Below are positions 23,501-35,690 of a DNA stretch of 64,000 nt, piece by piece. The number at the start of each line of letters is the position of its first letter. The stretch's first letter is position 1. Origin of the DNA: Pararge aegeria (taxonomy: Eukaryota; Arthropoda; Insecta; Lepidoptera; Nymphalidae); the NCBI RefSeq assembly GCF_905163445.1, contig NC_053195.1, positions 9,786,501-9,850,500 of the forward strand, written 5' to 3'. The notes beneath the pieces were generated by a model. The model was not told where the DNA came from, did not search any database, and worked only from the letters and a program-made list of their open reading frames with translations. Made by a program: the position numbers and the translations under genes.

Positions 23501-24980
23501 TATGTCAAACCCCTTGGTTTGACCGCTAATAAAACTAGAATGAGAGCTAGAACTAAAAGTATCATAATAAACACAGTTTACTTGGTAAATTTTTAATAAA
23601 CACTTAATGAGCATTTATGTGCCGGCACTGGACGGAATTGCCAAGACTAAAAATTCGATGACGATATTTATGCGAAATCGTATGTGATAAACTGCTCAAG
23701 CTTCAGAAGACCGCCGCGCCGTCTCGCAGTTTGGCTTTGGTGCATAATCCGTCCAGTGTGGCTCAATCTTTATTGTAATACAAAACCAAAAATAGAGTAA
23801 GGCAAGTCGAAATTCCGTTGAAGGCACTACAAGAAATTGATAAGTAAAGTAGTTTATACAAACCACCAAAATTTACAAACAAAAGTAAATTTTAAAAGTA
23901 TAAATGAGGGAAAAACATTCATGTTTCATTTCAAAACCTCATAAAATATTTATTTAATAACTTGTGTATATATAAAAGAAATATATACCCCACATAAATA
24001 GGTTCTCGATACATTTATAATAGAACAAGTCTTTTTATTATACATACAGAGTATCCACAAATATTTACCCAATATTATTATTATTATTATTAAGCAGATT
24101 TTGCTGATGCACCTTTATAATTTTTTGTGCATTTTGTCTCTCTGATGTTTGTCCAGTCTATTCTAAAACGGATTCAGTCTGATCCTGCAGTCTACAACTA
24201 CATCCAAGGTGTTGCTCAGGTACCTATATAACTCTATTGCTAAAATAGTGCTTCAGTTTCCATGAAAAGTTATCATCAGCCTTATTTATAGCACACAGCA
24301 AAATAATCCACTTTCAAGACAGGAATACATGTCAATCTACTACTTTACTGCAATGCAGGTTACCAGGTGGATTTTTGTGGGCTTCTTATAGATCTTTAGC
24401 AGTCTTTATAAAATTAAAATTATGCATCAGGGCAGGGAGGTGGCAGACAATATGCAATGGTAATTCTTTCACCAATTGTATCTTTAATTGTTGGCAAGTT
24501 ATGAATATAATATTATACGTACATAGGTATATTTCTGCTTAAATTCTAGTACCTACTACATAAAATTTAAATGAAAAAGTTTTGGATTAAAGCTAGGAAA
24601 ATACATAACCAAATATAAAAGAACTGTTAATATTTTTCTAAAAAAAAAAATATATTTAATAAATAATTATGTAATAGAGAAATAGACATATTTTTGCTCT
24701 ACTGAAAAATATGACTTTATACAAATGGTACAATTTTTTTAGTACTTAATGCAACAATGTTTACATGCTGCAGGCACAACCCTTCATTAACATTTAATAT
24801 ACAATTACTATTATATACCTATATTATAATGAAGATTTGTGCCTCGAAACAAAACAATTAATTACCCTACCAAAATTTACAGGTATAAAAATTCAAGCTT
24901 ATAGGTATTTAAAAATAAATAACCATCATTTATTAAACTTACTACCAATAACACCAAAAAAAAAAAAGTAAAACCATTCC

Positions 24981-26057
24981 TTATTTTACATCTTCATGAT
25001 CTTGACCTTTATTAATAGGCATTCCCATAAAATGCTTACTGTCTGTTATAATAGATCTTTTTCTTAGTGGTATGTTAGTTGTGTTTACTTTTTCCATATT
25101 ATATTTGAATATTCCTTGACCAGGTAAATTTGGTAGTAAATAAGGTATTGTATACCAAACTCTGTATGTTACAAACCATGTAAAAATTGCTATTATTCCA
25201 CTAATGAATTTCTCCACCATGATATGGTAATACAATATTGTTGATACCAACATAACATCCCATAGAAGTTGAAGAAGTGCCATAGCTATCAGAAATGCCC
25301 TCACATATGGTGTAAATTTTTCATATGATGTTTTAAGTGTCTCTAATTCTTCTTTACTGATATTTTTAAGGGGATTGCTACTCGGCGATTTGTCATTTAA
25401 ACTTCTTGAGTACTTTTCATCTCTAATGTAATCTCTGATCCTTTCCCATCCGTTAATAGCTCTTGCCTCTTCAATTAAAACTAAACTTGAGTAAATCAAT
25501 ATAAAACAGTGTCCAGATATGTCAAAACCATTCCAAAAGTGGCCTTCTTTCAAACAAGAAACTTTATCATTGTAAGATCTTGAATTACATCGCCCATAAT
25601 TTATTTCAACTATATTGAATAATGTAACCCACACATACCAAAACCCAGTAGCAACTAACAATCTCATTAAATGAGCTGTTACAATTAGTTTTCTTTTTCC
25701 ACAACAAGTAGTGTGAGATGTCAAATAAACATATGGAACTGTTAAAAATAGTGTCCAGAACCAGCCTATTTTCACAAAATATTGGTTAAATATATTGTCA
25801 CTTCTTGAAAAGTAAGTTTTTGGAAATGTAAGAACATCCGCTATAAGGGACAATAAAAAGAGAGCTCCTAAATATACAGCTATTTTTAAATTTGTGTCAA
25901 AGAAGAGTACCTTCTTACAAATATGCACAATCATTAGTATGAAAACTTCTAATATTGATGAAGCTTCCCGAATAGGTTTTGTTCCTTTAGGTTCGGACGT
26001 TTCATTTTGGAATTTATAATTTATTCGTGTACTTCTGTGATTTCCCCTGCTTGTCAT
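24981..26057 (-). CDS. Fitm2: Fat storage-inducing transmembrane protein 2 (FIT family)
   Basis: An endoplasmic-reticulum multi-pass protein; FIT2 acts as an acyl-CoA diphosphatase that supports lipid-droplet formation and ER balance. Single-exon ORF of 358 residues with about six hydrophobic segments (e.g. LKIAVYLGALFLLSLIADVL, FVKIGWFWTLFLTVPYVYL). The two histidines of the FIT catalytic site are visible: H183 in FDISGHCFILIYSSLVLIEE and H278 in STILYYHIMVEKF. The spacing and the motif S-G-H fit the family. The length exceeds human FIT2 (262), mainly through N-terminal, loop and C-terminal extensions. The start ATG at 26057 follows an AT-rich leader. AATAAA lies about 50 nt past the stop. 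FIT1 is vertebrate-specific, so FIT2 is preferred. Confidence 0.93.
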   Translation of the reverse strand: MTSRGNHRSTRINYKFQNETSEPKGTKPIREASSILEVFILMIVHICKKVLFFDTNLKIAVYLGALFLLSLIADVLTFPKTYFSRSDNIFNQYFVKIGWFWTLFLTVPYVYLTSHTTCCGKRKLIVTAHLMRLLVATGFWYVWVTLFNIVEINYGRCNSRSYNDKVSCLKEGHFWNGFDISGHCFILIYSSLVLIEEARAINGWERIRDYIRDEKYSRSLNDKSPSSNPLKNISKEELETLKTSYEKFTPYVRAFLIAMALLQLLWDVMLVSTILYYHIMVEKFISGIIAIFTWFVTYRVWYTIPYLLPNLPGQGIFKYNMEKVNTTNIPLRKRSIITDSKHFMGMPINKGQDHEDVK

Positions 26058-27489
26058 GATTTTATAATTCCTTTCATTAATTTCTTGTTAGAGTACGAAT
26101 AAAAATTAAAAAACAAAGTCATAAATCTACAGACTACAGCAATAAGAGATAGAAATATAATCGATTACCCCTAAACGATTCATCGATTATTTAAATTGAC
26201 GGCCGCCTACAATATAATATAGTTTACCATTAAAAATTTATAAAAAAAAAAACTTCCACCTTCCGCTTGCGGGGCTTTTGAATGCCAAAGCAACCGGTAG
26301 TCAGGGCTCCAGAGTGAGGAACCTCCTCACAATACGCGCCGTTTCAAGGACTACTGCCTTCTGTATCAGACCCTTGATCCAACAACGTAAGAAACATAAC
26401 GTATCATCTTATTAAAATTATTATTATGACTCTGTTCCTGAATCTGAACCAGCTAACTTTTTTAAAGAGCGTTAATAATCGAATGCATATATTAACCTCA
26501 CAGCTGTATTGTGCCTCTCAGCTGGCTACACACCAACGATTGTTGTTGTCTTTCACATACAAGGCTCAGTAATGAGTGGGTGTTGTGCTATTCGATTATT
26601 TTGTATTTGACTACTAAACCGATGAGGTTTTCGATCCATATTTCGGTCAATAATCATTCTGCTGGCACATTAATCAATATTTGGGGTCAGCGCTCTTGAT
26701 ACGTAATGCTGTCATATCTGGCGCTAGGCAAGGAATCGTCAAATCTTTGGACACGTTTCTAGCCTAGTTACTAAGTATTTGACGTCACGTCCGACGAACG
26801 AAGTCGAAGCACAGAGTACTCTTTATATACAAGTAGACGTAGCTCAAATATAGCCGATTGTCTCTAGAGTTCCTATCGGACCTACATAACAGTGTCATCC
26901 GGCATAACTTTAAGCAAGCGCGGCTGGTATTTCGACTTTAAAAATAGGTCTAATAACTCTCTTCTTTATTTGACGTCAGGTCCGACGAACGAAGTCGAAG
27001 CACAGAGTACTCTTTATATACAAGTAGACGTAACTCAAATATAGCCGATTATCTCTAGAGTTCCTATCGGACCTACATGCAACAGTGTCATTGGGCATAA
27101 CTTTAAGCAAGCGCGGCTGGTATTTCTACTTTGAAAAAAGGTCTAATAACTCTCTTCTTTATAAATTAGCGAAACACTGCTGGATTATCGTTAACGATAA
27201 CTGTTTCTAGTCATCAGTTAATAAAATGTATTTTTTTTGCTTATTGCACATAAATTGGACGATTTTGTTATTAATCGATTTTCAACAACAATACTGTTTA
27301 ACTAACGGCTCAAATGTGTTAGAACTCAGAGAAGTGAGGACTGAGGGAAGCGATTAGTAAATTAAAAAAAAAACATAGCGTTAGCGTTGCGTTTTCCCTC
27401 CGTTGCCTTTGCTTGTTGCTTTAGTTAAAAGTGTTTCGCATCTTAGTTAAAAATAATCTTCCATTATTGTTTACTATCCAAAATTTAGG
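26058..27489. promoter_or_regulatory. Intergenic region between divergent FITM2 and the double-chromodomain gene
   Basis: Both genes start outward from this 1.4-kb gap, so both promoters are expected here. The central part holds a 191-bp tandem duplication (separate entry). A GC-moderate segment at 26240-26400 has no recognised content. An ORF at 26511-26699 shows nothing I recognise. Confidence 0.5.
26776..27163 (+). repeat. Tandem duplication, two copies of about 191-196 bp
   Basis: Copy 1 (26776-26966) and copy 2 (26967-27163) differ at only a handful of bases plus a small insertion in copy 2. Each begins with TATTTGACGTCA, a perfect TGACGTCA palindrome (CRE-like), and includes GACGAACGAAGTCGAAGCAC, TCTAGAGTTCCTATCGGACC and AAGCAAGCGCGGCTGGTATT. 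The array ends about 330 bp upstream of the chromodomain gene's start codon. High identity implies a recent duplication. Confidence 0.85.
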
Positions 27490-30400
27490 ATGCGTAAAGT
27501 TTCTAGAAGTCGTGCGGATGATGATGTCGTTTCATCTACAAATGGGTCCGGATCAGTGGCCAACGAAGAACGCCAAGAAGCCGAGAAACCAGATCGTAAT
27601 GATGAAGATACGGGTGATAAAGGCACTAACGATGTAGACGATGACTCTGATGACTATTTAGAATCACCTAAAAAGAGTAAAACTAAGACTACTAAAAAAA
27701 GAAAGTCTGATAGAAGTAGTAACAAGAAGGAAGAAGAAGAGGAGGAAGCTGAATATGAGGTTTTTTGTTAACATATGTATAGTCATTAGCCACTTTAGTG
27801 TTTATAAAACTAATCATGTGGAAGATGTACATGGAGGTCTACCTTTTTGTACCTTTTTGAAGACAGTAAACATCCGGTGCTTAGGCTTATTTCAAGTGTA
27901 AAGAAATAAAGCACCGGAGATTTTTTTTACTGTCATTTACTGATTACTGTGTGCTTGTATGTGTATTATTATGTGTTTTTGTTTGTGACCCCCTAAAGAG
28001 GGGAACGAAGGGGGTGTGTTTTGCGCCCCCTCTATAATTCTCACCCATCAGAGATGCACTAGCTCCGATATTTTAAACTGATGTTATAAATGTAGACTTT
28101 TGAAAGGGTTTGGGCCAGTGGAAAAAGGTTCAATCTAAGATTGCCCAACTTTGAGTAGTAGGTAGACTTGCTGATCTTCTTGGGAATTGTAGTTCAATAA
28201 ATGATAGGCACTCATGCTCTCTTGTTACATGCAGATGCAAGAGCTGGTTAGTAAACATGGTCCTAAAGTCTGGTTTTAATTTGTAAATAAAAATCATGAA
28301 AAAAAAGTAGCATAACTATTTGAATTTTGAAGAGTCAAAATAAGGATAAAAGAAAAAGAGTGTTCATATTAATCATAGCAGGAATCCTCTTTATTCAAAT
28401 CAATCTGTTGCACTTTAGAAAATTCTTTATCTAATTTTTAATTAGACACAAGCCAATGACTTTGCTACTTGTAAATATGTATTATTATTAATTTTCTTTT
28501 TTTATTAAATTTAATTTGTGTTATAACAATTTAATTGTAATATTTTATTCATTTCTGCCAAGTTAAATTGATGTAGGGGGTTCGTGGACTCTGTCACTTA
28601 AACTGCCCCCGCAATTATCAAATTACAACTATACCCATTCAACCCTATTAACTTATTTAAATAATTTTCAATTACCTTTTAAATGACACATTAAGGATCT
28701 ACTTATTTATTTCAATTTGTATATGTATGGAAGAGCAGGGCCACCTGCCACAAATGCTAGTAGTAATACTAGTAATTTACTAGGATGGCCCCAATTTCGA
28801 TGTATTCTTTTTCAACTGTATGAAACAAGATAAATATTTTTTGATTTTTTTTTTCTAAATTTTATTGCTAAGGAAAAGCTAGCAGAAAATATTCTACTTC
28901 GATTTAATAATATAAAATTTCAGGTGGAAAAAATTATTGATTCAAAGAAAATTAAAGGAAAACTGCATTATTTGATTCGCTGGAAGGGATATTCCGCAGG
29001 CAATGATACATGGGAACCCCATAATACTTTATCCTGTCCTGAGTTAATCAGCAAATTCAATGAAGAAGTAAGTAAAATGTTGATTAATTTTTTTTTGAAA
29101 TCTGGTTGGTAGATTCGGGGCATTAAAATTGCTGAATGTGCATTTTCCATAACACATGTTTGTGATTTTATCCAGTAACAGTGACCTAAAAAGCTTTAGT
29201 ATACATAATAGAAGAAGATGGGAAGGAAGGAGGGTGGTGGTATTTTATCATAAATTTTCTTATTGTTGCTCTTTCATTGTTTAACCTCATTTTACAATTT
29301 GAAAAAACCCATAAGAGGGATGCTTTTGTTTTCTCTGTAAAGTCATAAATTACATTTTAGCAGGCCACTAACACTAACTGCCAGTCACTTAATAGCACAT
29401 CCTTAGCAGTCGGGAGGTCCTCTCACCAGAGCCACCTAACACTATGTGACTAACTCAATTATTCCTTGCTAGCTGGTTACTTAAAACACAAATTGCTTGT
29501 TCAACATTCCGTATACTACTACCAACAATAGTTTAGAGTTAAACTTGATGATAAGCAATATTAAGCTAATATATATTTTATGCAGAAAGAAAACTCAAAA
29601 AACAATTCACCTAAAAAGGCTGCAAAAAGGAAAGGCACCAAGAAGGCAAGTAAATCTTCTCCAAAGAAAACAAAAACAGAGTGGCATGATAAGGATACTG
29701 ATGAAAATGCAGAGTATGAGGTGAGTTATGTTATCATTTCATGTTTGTTATTTTTGCCTGTTGCCAAAGTTCATTTTAATTAAGATAAAATTTTCCAATT
29801 TTTATCCCAGCTAATATACAATATATATATTTAAATATTTATGTATCATTAAATGAGTTGAATTTCTAAACATCTAAGCCTTGCGATTTGTGATGACTTA
29901 AATGAAATTTAAGACTATTTATGACTAGAAACACTACAATAATTAAATGCTCCACCATATTTGGCCACAGCAAGTGTTTCGGATTCAAATTCAAAATTCA
30001 AATTCAAATTCATTTATTTCAAGTAGGCCTACTTGATAAGCACTTCTGAAACGTCAAGTATGTATGTTCGTTATGACTCTACCACCGGTTCGGAAAGCAG
30101 ACTCTACCAAGAAGAGCCGGCAAGAAACTCAGTAGTTGCTCTTTTCCAACATCAACATTTACAATCATTTTTCTATTTTGCGGGATATGAGAGCGAGGCT
30201 TGCTGCTTCCAATCTACCTTATCATTGAGGAATTCATCAAATGTATAGTAACCTCGCTGTACTAGATGCGTTTTTACACATGTTTTAAATGTATGCATTG
30301 GTATGTCAAGAATTTTCTTAGGAATCATGTTGTAAAAGCGTATACTCAACCCCACAAAGGAGTTCTGCACCTTTCGCAGATGATATATTAGGACGATATA

Positions 30401-33192
30401 GATTTATAAAGAGCAATATTTTGTCTCACAAAGACTACATTATTATAGATATATTGCGAAGCTACTGCAAGAATACCTATTTGTTTAAATTTTTCACGAA
30501 GCGATTCGCGTAAAATAAATAAACTTGATATATTCTGGGTGACAGTGTTGCTGGTGAGCTTTCAGACGACTCATAACCTGATTCAGTGCTAAATGTGCAG
30601 TCACATTTGCTACAAATCAACAAACTTATATGTTAATAACAATAAAGTTATATGATAGGGCACCAGATGCGACATGGTATCTATTTGGCTCTGCTCTTTA
30701 TGCATCAAGAGGACAGAACAATCTGTTAAACAACATAGTGACATATCTGTTGGTTGCCTAGAAAGGTTAAAAATAAAGTTTTTGTATATGTAAAATTATT
30801 AAATATGCTGTGGCATTTAAGAGGTATGCACAGCGTATGCAGATGACATAAAATGAAGAAAATCTCCAGTACAAGTTATAAAAACTTAAAGGTAGGTTTT
30901 TTATAACTCTTGTAATGCCTATCCCTAAGCTTTTTATAACTCGTACTGGAGATTTTTTTCATTTTATATTATTTAACCACTTAGTCCATACCCTGTGCAT
31001 ACCCTGTATGCACACCACTGCAAATATATAATGTTATTTTATATGCGATCCTTAATATATCCTCCTTAATCCTTAATATGTATATCTCTGTATTTTATTG
31101 CGAAAGTCTGTCAGTGTATTTGATGCCAATATATGGAATTTGCAAAAATGTGCCATTAATGAAGGAATTTTTTTTTTTCGGGGAGAATATTTTAGTCTCA
31201 TGGGAAAACAGATCTAAAGTAGCAACAACAGCCAGACAATTGCACTCTGAATATTAAAGCAATCTTTCTTAGTACGGATATTATTTCAGGTGGAGCGGAT
31301 TCTTGAAGTTCACCACAAAAAGAATGGCGAGCGTTCCTTCCTCATCCATTGGAAAGGATGGTCTAATAAATTTGACTCTTGGGAACCAGAAAGCAATTTA
31401 AATTGTCCAGAATTGATAAAAAGATTCATGGAGAAGGTAATCATAATTTTTCTTTTTCATAATTTATTCAAACAATTTGATCTTCCCCTGGTTAAATGCA
31501 TTGAGGGCACCATTCAGTGCTGATTTTACTCTAGTAAGTTATGGTTGGGTTTTTCTTCTAGGAACTCATGAGTTTACCAACAACCCAACTTATCTTTGTC
31601 AGATGACATTTGGGTACTATATATATACACAATATTTCATACTCAAAAGCAATAGCCAACAAAAAGATATTGTGTGATAACAGCAAATGGAAAATCATGA
31701 TTTCATAATGTCATGGAGGTCCACTGCTGGACATATTATGTAGTAGTGAAACTATTATTAATTATAGAAGGTCTGTTAATTAGTCACATGGAACATTATT
31801 GTCTGAAATGTTAATTATTGGAAGAGTTCACCCTCGGCTATCAACACGCAACAGACATATTCCTAGTAATTTGATACCTATATTTAGCTGAAATAGGGGA
31901 CTGAAAAAAAAAACGCCAGTTTGTAGTGGCGTCCTTCTTGGATTTAAAATTTGTCATAGTATTCTACTAATCGAAGCCTTTCATTGAATACCCATGTTGA
32001 GGATGATGTGAAAAAAAAAATGTAATACGTCATTTTGTTGTGGCGATCCAAGATGACGGAATTAAATTTTTTTGAGTGTACAAGTATATATTAGTATTAT
32101 ATTAATCAACCACTTGGATTTCATAAAACATAGCTGAGGGAATAACCATGCCACAGACAAACATGCACACACACCCACATGCACAAACTCGTCAAACTTA
32201 TAAACAACCCGTTGTTTCTGCTTTGGAGGTTAATAATAAAAGTTAAATTTTTGCAATGTGTACTTGTATTTGCAGGTTGATGTTGCACGCTCCACGGACT
32301 CGCGAAGCTTGAGAGTGGCTCCGGAAACTACTCATCGTTTCACATTGCAAGATCCGTCATCTGGTCGTCGTCTTAGCAAGCGCAGAGGTCAACGGCAGCG
32401 GTAAGTCGGGGTTTTAACCATTAAAATTAGTCTTAAACAATAAGTCTTTCACCATTTCTTCTAGGATGTTTTTAGCTTTTATATACTTGAATTTTACTAT
32501 GTTTTTGGATGAACACAGCTGTTTACCTATGTATTTTTATATTTACATTCGTAAACTTAAAACTAAAGCTACGAGGGTTCCAATTACGCCCTCGCCTACG
32601 TAGAAGCCACGTACATTAAACTTAGCCGGGTGTTCTTTTTGTTATGACCATCTCGCAATGTTATTTAAAACTATTTAAAACTATTTAAAAAGCAACCTGC
32701 TTAGAGCAATCATTCATACCCAAGCTTTTTATTACTTAGGTAATGTAAACTACTATAATAGGACTTTTCTATAAGCTTAAGTTTACTACAAACGTTTAAC
32801 TAGTTAATGGATATCATCCATGAGTCATACATTTATGATCCAAAAGTTCTTCAGTCCTGCAGCTTTGGTGTTATAAAGTGATATTTAAGCGGACTTTCTA
32901 ACGATATACAGCAAAATCTTGTATTTAGCCAGCACTTTCAGATTTGGACCATTGTGTGGTGCTGTCATACTAGATTCCACTTAATGACAGATTAAATCGC
33001 TATGCTATTGATGTGACGCTTGTTTACTTGAAAAGTTAAAATGAATTAATTTATTTGTATAATGTATCTGATGATAGTGATAATTAATTATAGTAGTGTC
33101 TTAACGAGAGAGAATCATATGAAATTGTTGAAAATGTCTTTATTTTAATGTTTTATTTTTGTTTCAGCGTAAGATACGATAATGCCGAATAA
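27490..33192 (+). CDS. Double-chromodomain protein, HP1-like without visible chromoshadow domain
   Basis: Probably a chromatin reader of methylated histone lysine. Six exons: 27490-27759, 28924-29067, 29586-29720, 31290-31436, 32276-32400 and 33168-33192, giving 281 residues. Exon 1 is an acidic/lysine-rich tail (residues 1-90). Exon 2 is chromodomain 1 (cage Y89, W110, Y113; LHYLIRWKGYSAGNDTWEP). Exon 3 is a basic linker (139-183) and exon 4 chromodomain 2 (cage Y182, W204, W207; SFLIHWKGWSNKFDSWEP). Exons 5-6 form a basic tail (SGRRLSKRRGQRQR) ending RYDNAE. Both linker exons end in AEYE and both chromodomain exons begin VE, all phase 0, so the gene looks like a duplicated exon pair. The exon 1 donor (GAG|GTTTTT) is weak. 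AATAAA is at 33363. An HP1/CBX relative is sure; the exact orthologue is not. Confidence 0.85.
27862..27940. repeat. Small inverted repeat in intron 1 of the chromodomain gene
   Basis: GACAGTAAACATCCGGTGCTT is mirrored by AAGCACCGGAGA...TTTACTGTC. It is a small imperfect hairpin, possibly the ends of a tiny MITE. Confidence 0.5.
29985..30385 (-). mobile_element. Non-LTR retrotransposon 3'-end fragment (CR1/Jockey-like) in intron 3
   Basis: On the minus strand an ORF ends ...FYNMIPKKILDIPMHTFKTC, VKTHLVQRGYYTFDEFLND, the typical C-terminal end of insect CR1/Jockey reverse transcriptases. It is followed by the 3' tail with TTGACGTTTCAGAAGTGCTT and a TTTGAATTTGAATT run. It is 5'-truncated; the rest of the ORF is missing. 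Confidence 0.7.
30811..31021. repeat. Fold-back (inverted repeat) element in intron 3 of the chromodomain gene
   Basis: The left part AAAATCTCCAGTACAAGTTA (from about 30859) pairs with TAACTCGTACTGGAGATTTT near 30940. Pairing extends outward with interruptions to GGTATGCACAG / CTGTATGCACACC. Arms are about 40 bp in the core around a roughly 50-bp loop. No ORF, so it is a MITE-like or fold-back candidate. Confidence 0.6.
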
Positions 33193-35459
33193 TAATAATT
33201 GTTGTTGTTCAATCATTTTGACGCATACAGCATAAGTGCATGACTCGTTTTTGTGTGTATCAATCACAACAGTAAAACGTTTCAATGCTGGATGTTTCTC
33301 AAATAAGGATTAAATGTAGTTAACTTTCATCATATTTTATGTAATTGCATATTAATATAAACAATAAATAAACATTTGAAACAGAATTACTGTGTGTGCT
33401 ATGATAAGAATTATTGTCCAATAACTCCTTGGGACCTCAGTAACATATTATATTAATAATAACGATTTTTATTTTGTAAACTATAATTTCGTGTGAATTT
33501 CAAATATATTGTATTTAAAATGTTGATGTATTTCTTGAAAAAGAGAAAAGCTCTTCCAAATGGGGTATGAATATTTCGGAATGGAAACCGGCTGACCTAA
33601 TCCGCCATCTTTTTCTAAAGTAGCGGCCAATAAATAAAAATAAATAAAATTAGACAAAATTTTGTAAAGGGTGAACTTTCCTAGACATAAGCTATTAAAG
33701 TGGTGATCTTCATTGCATAAACAAGAATATACGTATTGGCTCAGAAATATTCTTTTATGGCAATCCGAGTCTAGATTTACAGAAGATCAACTGCCAAAGT
33801 CAATCTACATTGTATTTGCTGGTATGTTTGATTGTTTAAGTACTTTTCCCAGTAGGCTTAAATCTAGACTTGAATGAAATGAAAGCAATACTTAAGACCC
33901 AAAGTTTACTTTTAATTTATTTTAAATATTCGTTGATGGCGCCAACAGTGATAGCTTATTCTAGAAACCTGACAATGTGATTTTGTATGCATCGATTCTA
34001 TATATTGATTCATACAATATTTACCTTTCCTCTATTTCGTACGGAAAGAAAATGAGGGACGAGTGAGTTAGTCAAAATGATCAAAATTTACAAATAAAAT
34101 ACCATTACACCCTATTCCATTGGGGTCTGAATGTGTATTTAAAATAAATTTCTATAAAATTGTGGGTGCGTTCATTTTTTAAATTTCTGTAGCTCATCGT
34201 TATTTCCAATCGCGCCCATTTAATAACACTTTTTCATGAGTATATGAAAAATCATATGTACTGGATGATCATATTAAGCGTCGTAAAAGTGTGTATAGTA
34301 AAAGTTATAAGTATAGAACGATTCTAATGCAGATTCATTTATGTAATTGTAAGTATTGAAAGGCTATTGTGTATTGACATAACCAAAGGTTAATAAAACT
34401 ACATTTTCTAAAAGTACATTACATAATGTATAAATAATAGAATCTATGAATGATAATATATCAATATATCATTTTAGTTATTAGCAACGAAATTAAAATG
34501 GGTTTTGTTGTTTAAAGTATTCTGCATACAATTTATCATGTTGTATAGATACAGAGAAGTTTCGATCCTAAAAATAACCTCTTAGAACACATTTAAATAT
34601 ACATGTATGACCTTAAAAACAGAAATTTTGATTTAATACCACTTTGAGAGTGGAATGCATGTATTTGACTATAAACAAACTATTATAAGTAAATAAACTT
34701 ATTTCTGAATTTTCTTCGATATGAAAGAAAAAATAACTTCATTGTTCTTTGGCATTGCAATCTTGACATAAGAATAATTTACAAGTTAGAGTTAAAAATT
34801 AAAAATAAAAACACTGAATTTTAGCAGTCCATAAAGATTTTTAGTTAATATATTTTTTGTCACATTTAACTGTGTCCATTTATGTTTTATGTATGATTGT
34901 CTAAAATTAATGTGTTTTATTTTATAGAATTTAAGTAAGCGCATTGACATAATAATATTATGTATGATGTAAAGATATTTACTTTTAAAATGATAAATAC
35001 TTTTATCCCGAGATACCGATCGCCACAGCTGTACATAAGCTAAATTGACAGATTATACAACTATAAACTTTAGCAGGTATCTTTGTGACATACTGTTCTA
35101 TGTGACAAACGCGCCACGGATGGACTGAGGTCTGATCTGTCCGAAACATTATTAAGGCTTTATTTATGTTTAACCAAAAACTGGTTTCTTAGAATTATAC
35201 CAATATCGATGTCACTAGCATTTTTTTTAAATGCCTTACCTTATATGTTCACGTTATTTTTGCACTTGCACTATTATCTATATTTTAGTTAAAATAAATA
35301 TTTCCTTTTTGTAACAATTATATTATAGTGTATGGGTAAGAATAAATAGTTTATCTAAATTAAGCTTTAAATTTATTTTATAACCTTAGAAAACTCCCAT
35401 TATTGAATGCAAAAATTAATCACGTTACACAAGTTTTAGCTGATTTTATGGCATAGCAT

Positions 35460-35690
35460 ATGCTATATACATACAATACAGTTGTCACCACCCCACCACT
35501 CATCCCGCTGGTGTTGTACGAGGCGACTAAGGGAATATAACTGAGAACAGGCTGCAACTTCCTCACTGTCAATACTACCATCTACTTCGATCACCATCCG
35601 GTCTGCCTAGCGTGGTGATTACGAGCAAACCCCCCCCGTTGGGAGAGGCCCTAAGACAGTTTTAGGCTATTGATGATGCTACATCGCCGA
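35460..35690 (-). repeat. Interspersed repeat, copy in inverted orientation
   Basis: Matches the reverse complement of 36585-36835 in order: GTNGTACNAGGCGACTAA, CTACCATCTACT.CGATCACC, AGCGTGGTNATTA and GTTGGGAGAGGC. It is probably the 3' part of a lepidopteran SINE or LINE. Noncoding. Confidence 0.55.

Larger units (their letters stand above)
20321..24980. other. AT-rich intergenic region between convergent GDAP1 and FITM2
   Basis: GDAP1 and FITM2 end toward each other. The right end probably holds the FITM2 3' UTR (AATAAA on the minus strand at about 24934-24929). I found no gene. Repeats are a diverged direct duplication at 20590-21240, a LINE-tail scrap at 20722-20772, a palindrome at 22924-22979, decayed GCGACTTCGTC-type repeat around 22990-23290, and a GCAGGTTTCC-family scrap at 23442-23500. 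An ORF at 21695-21886 has no recognisable content. Confidence 0.6.
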
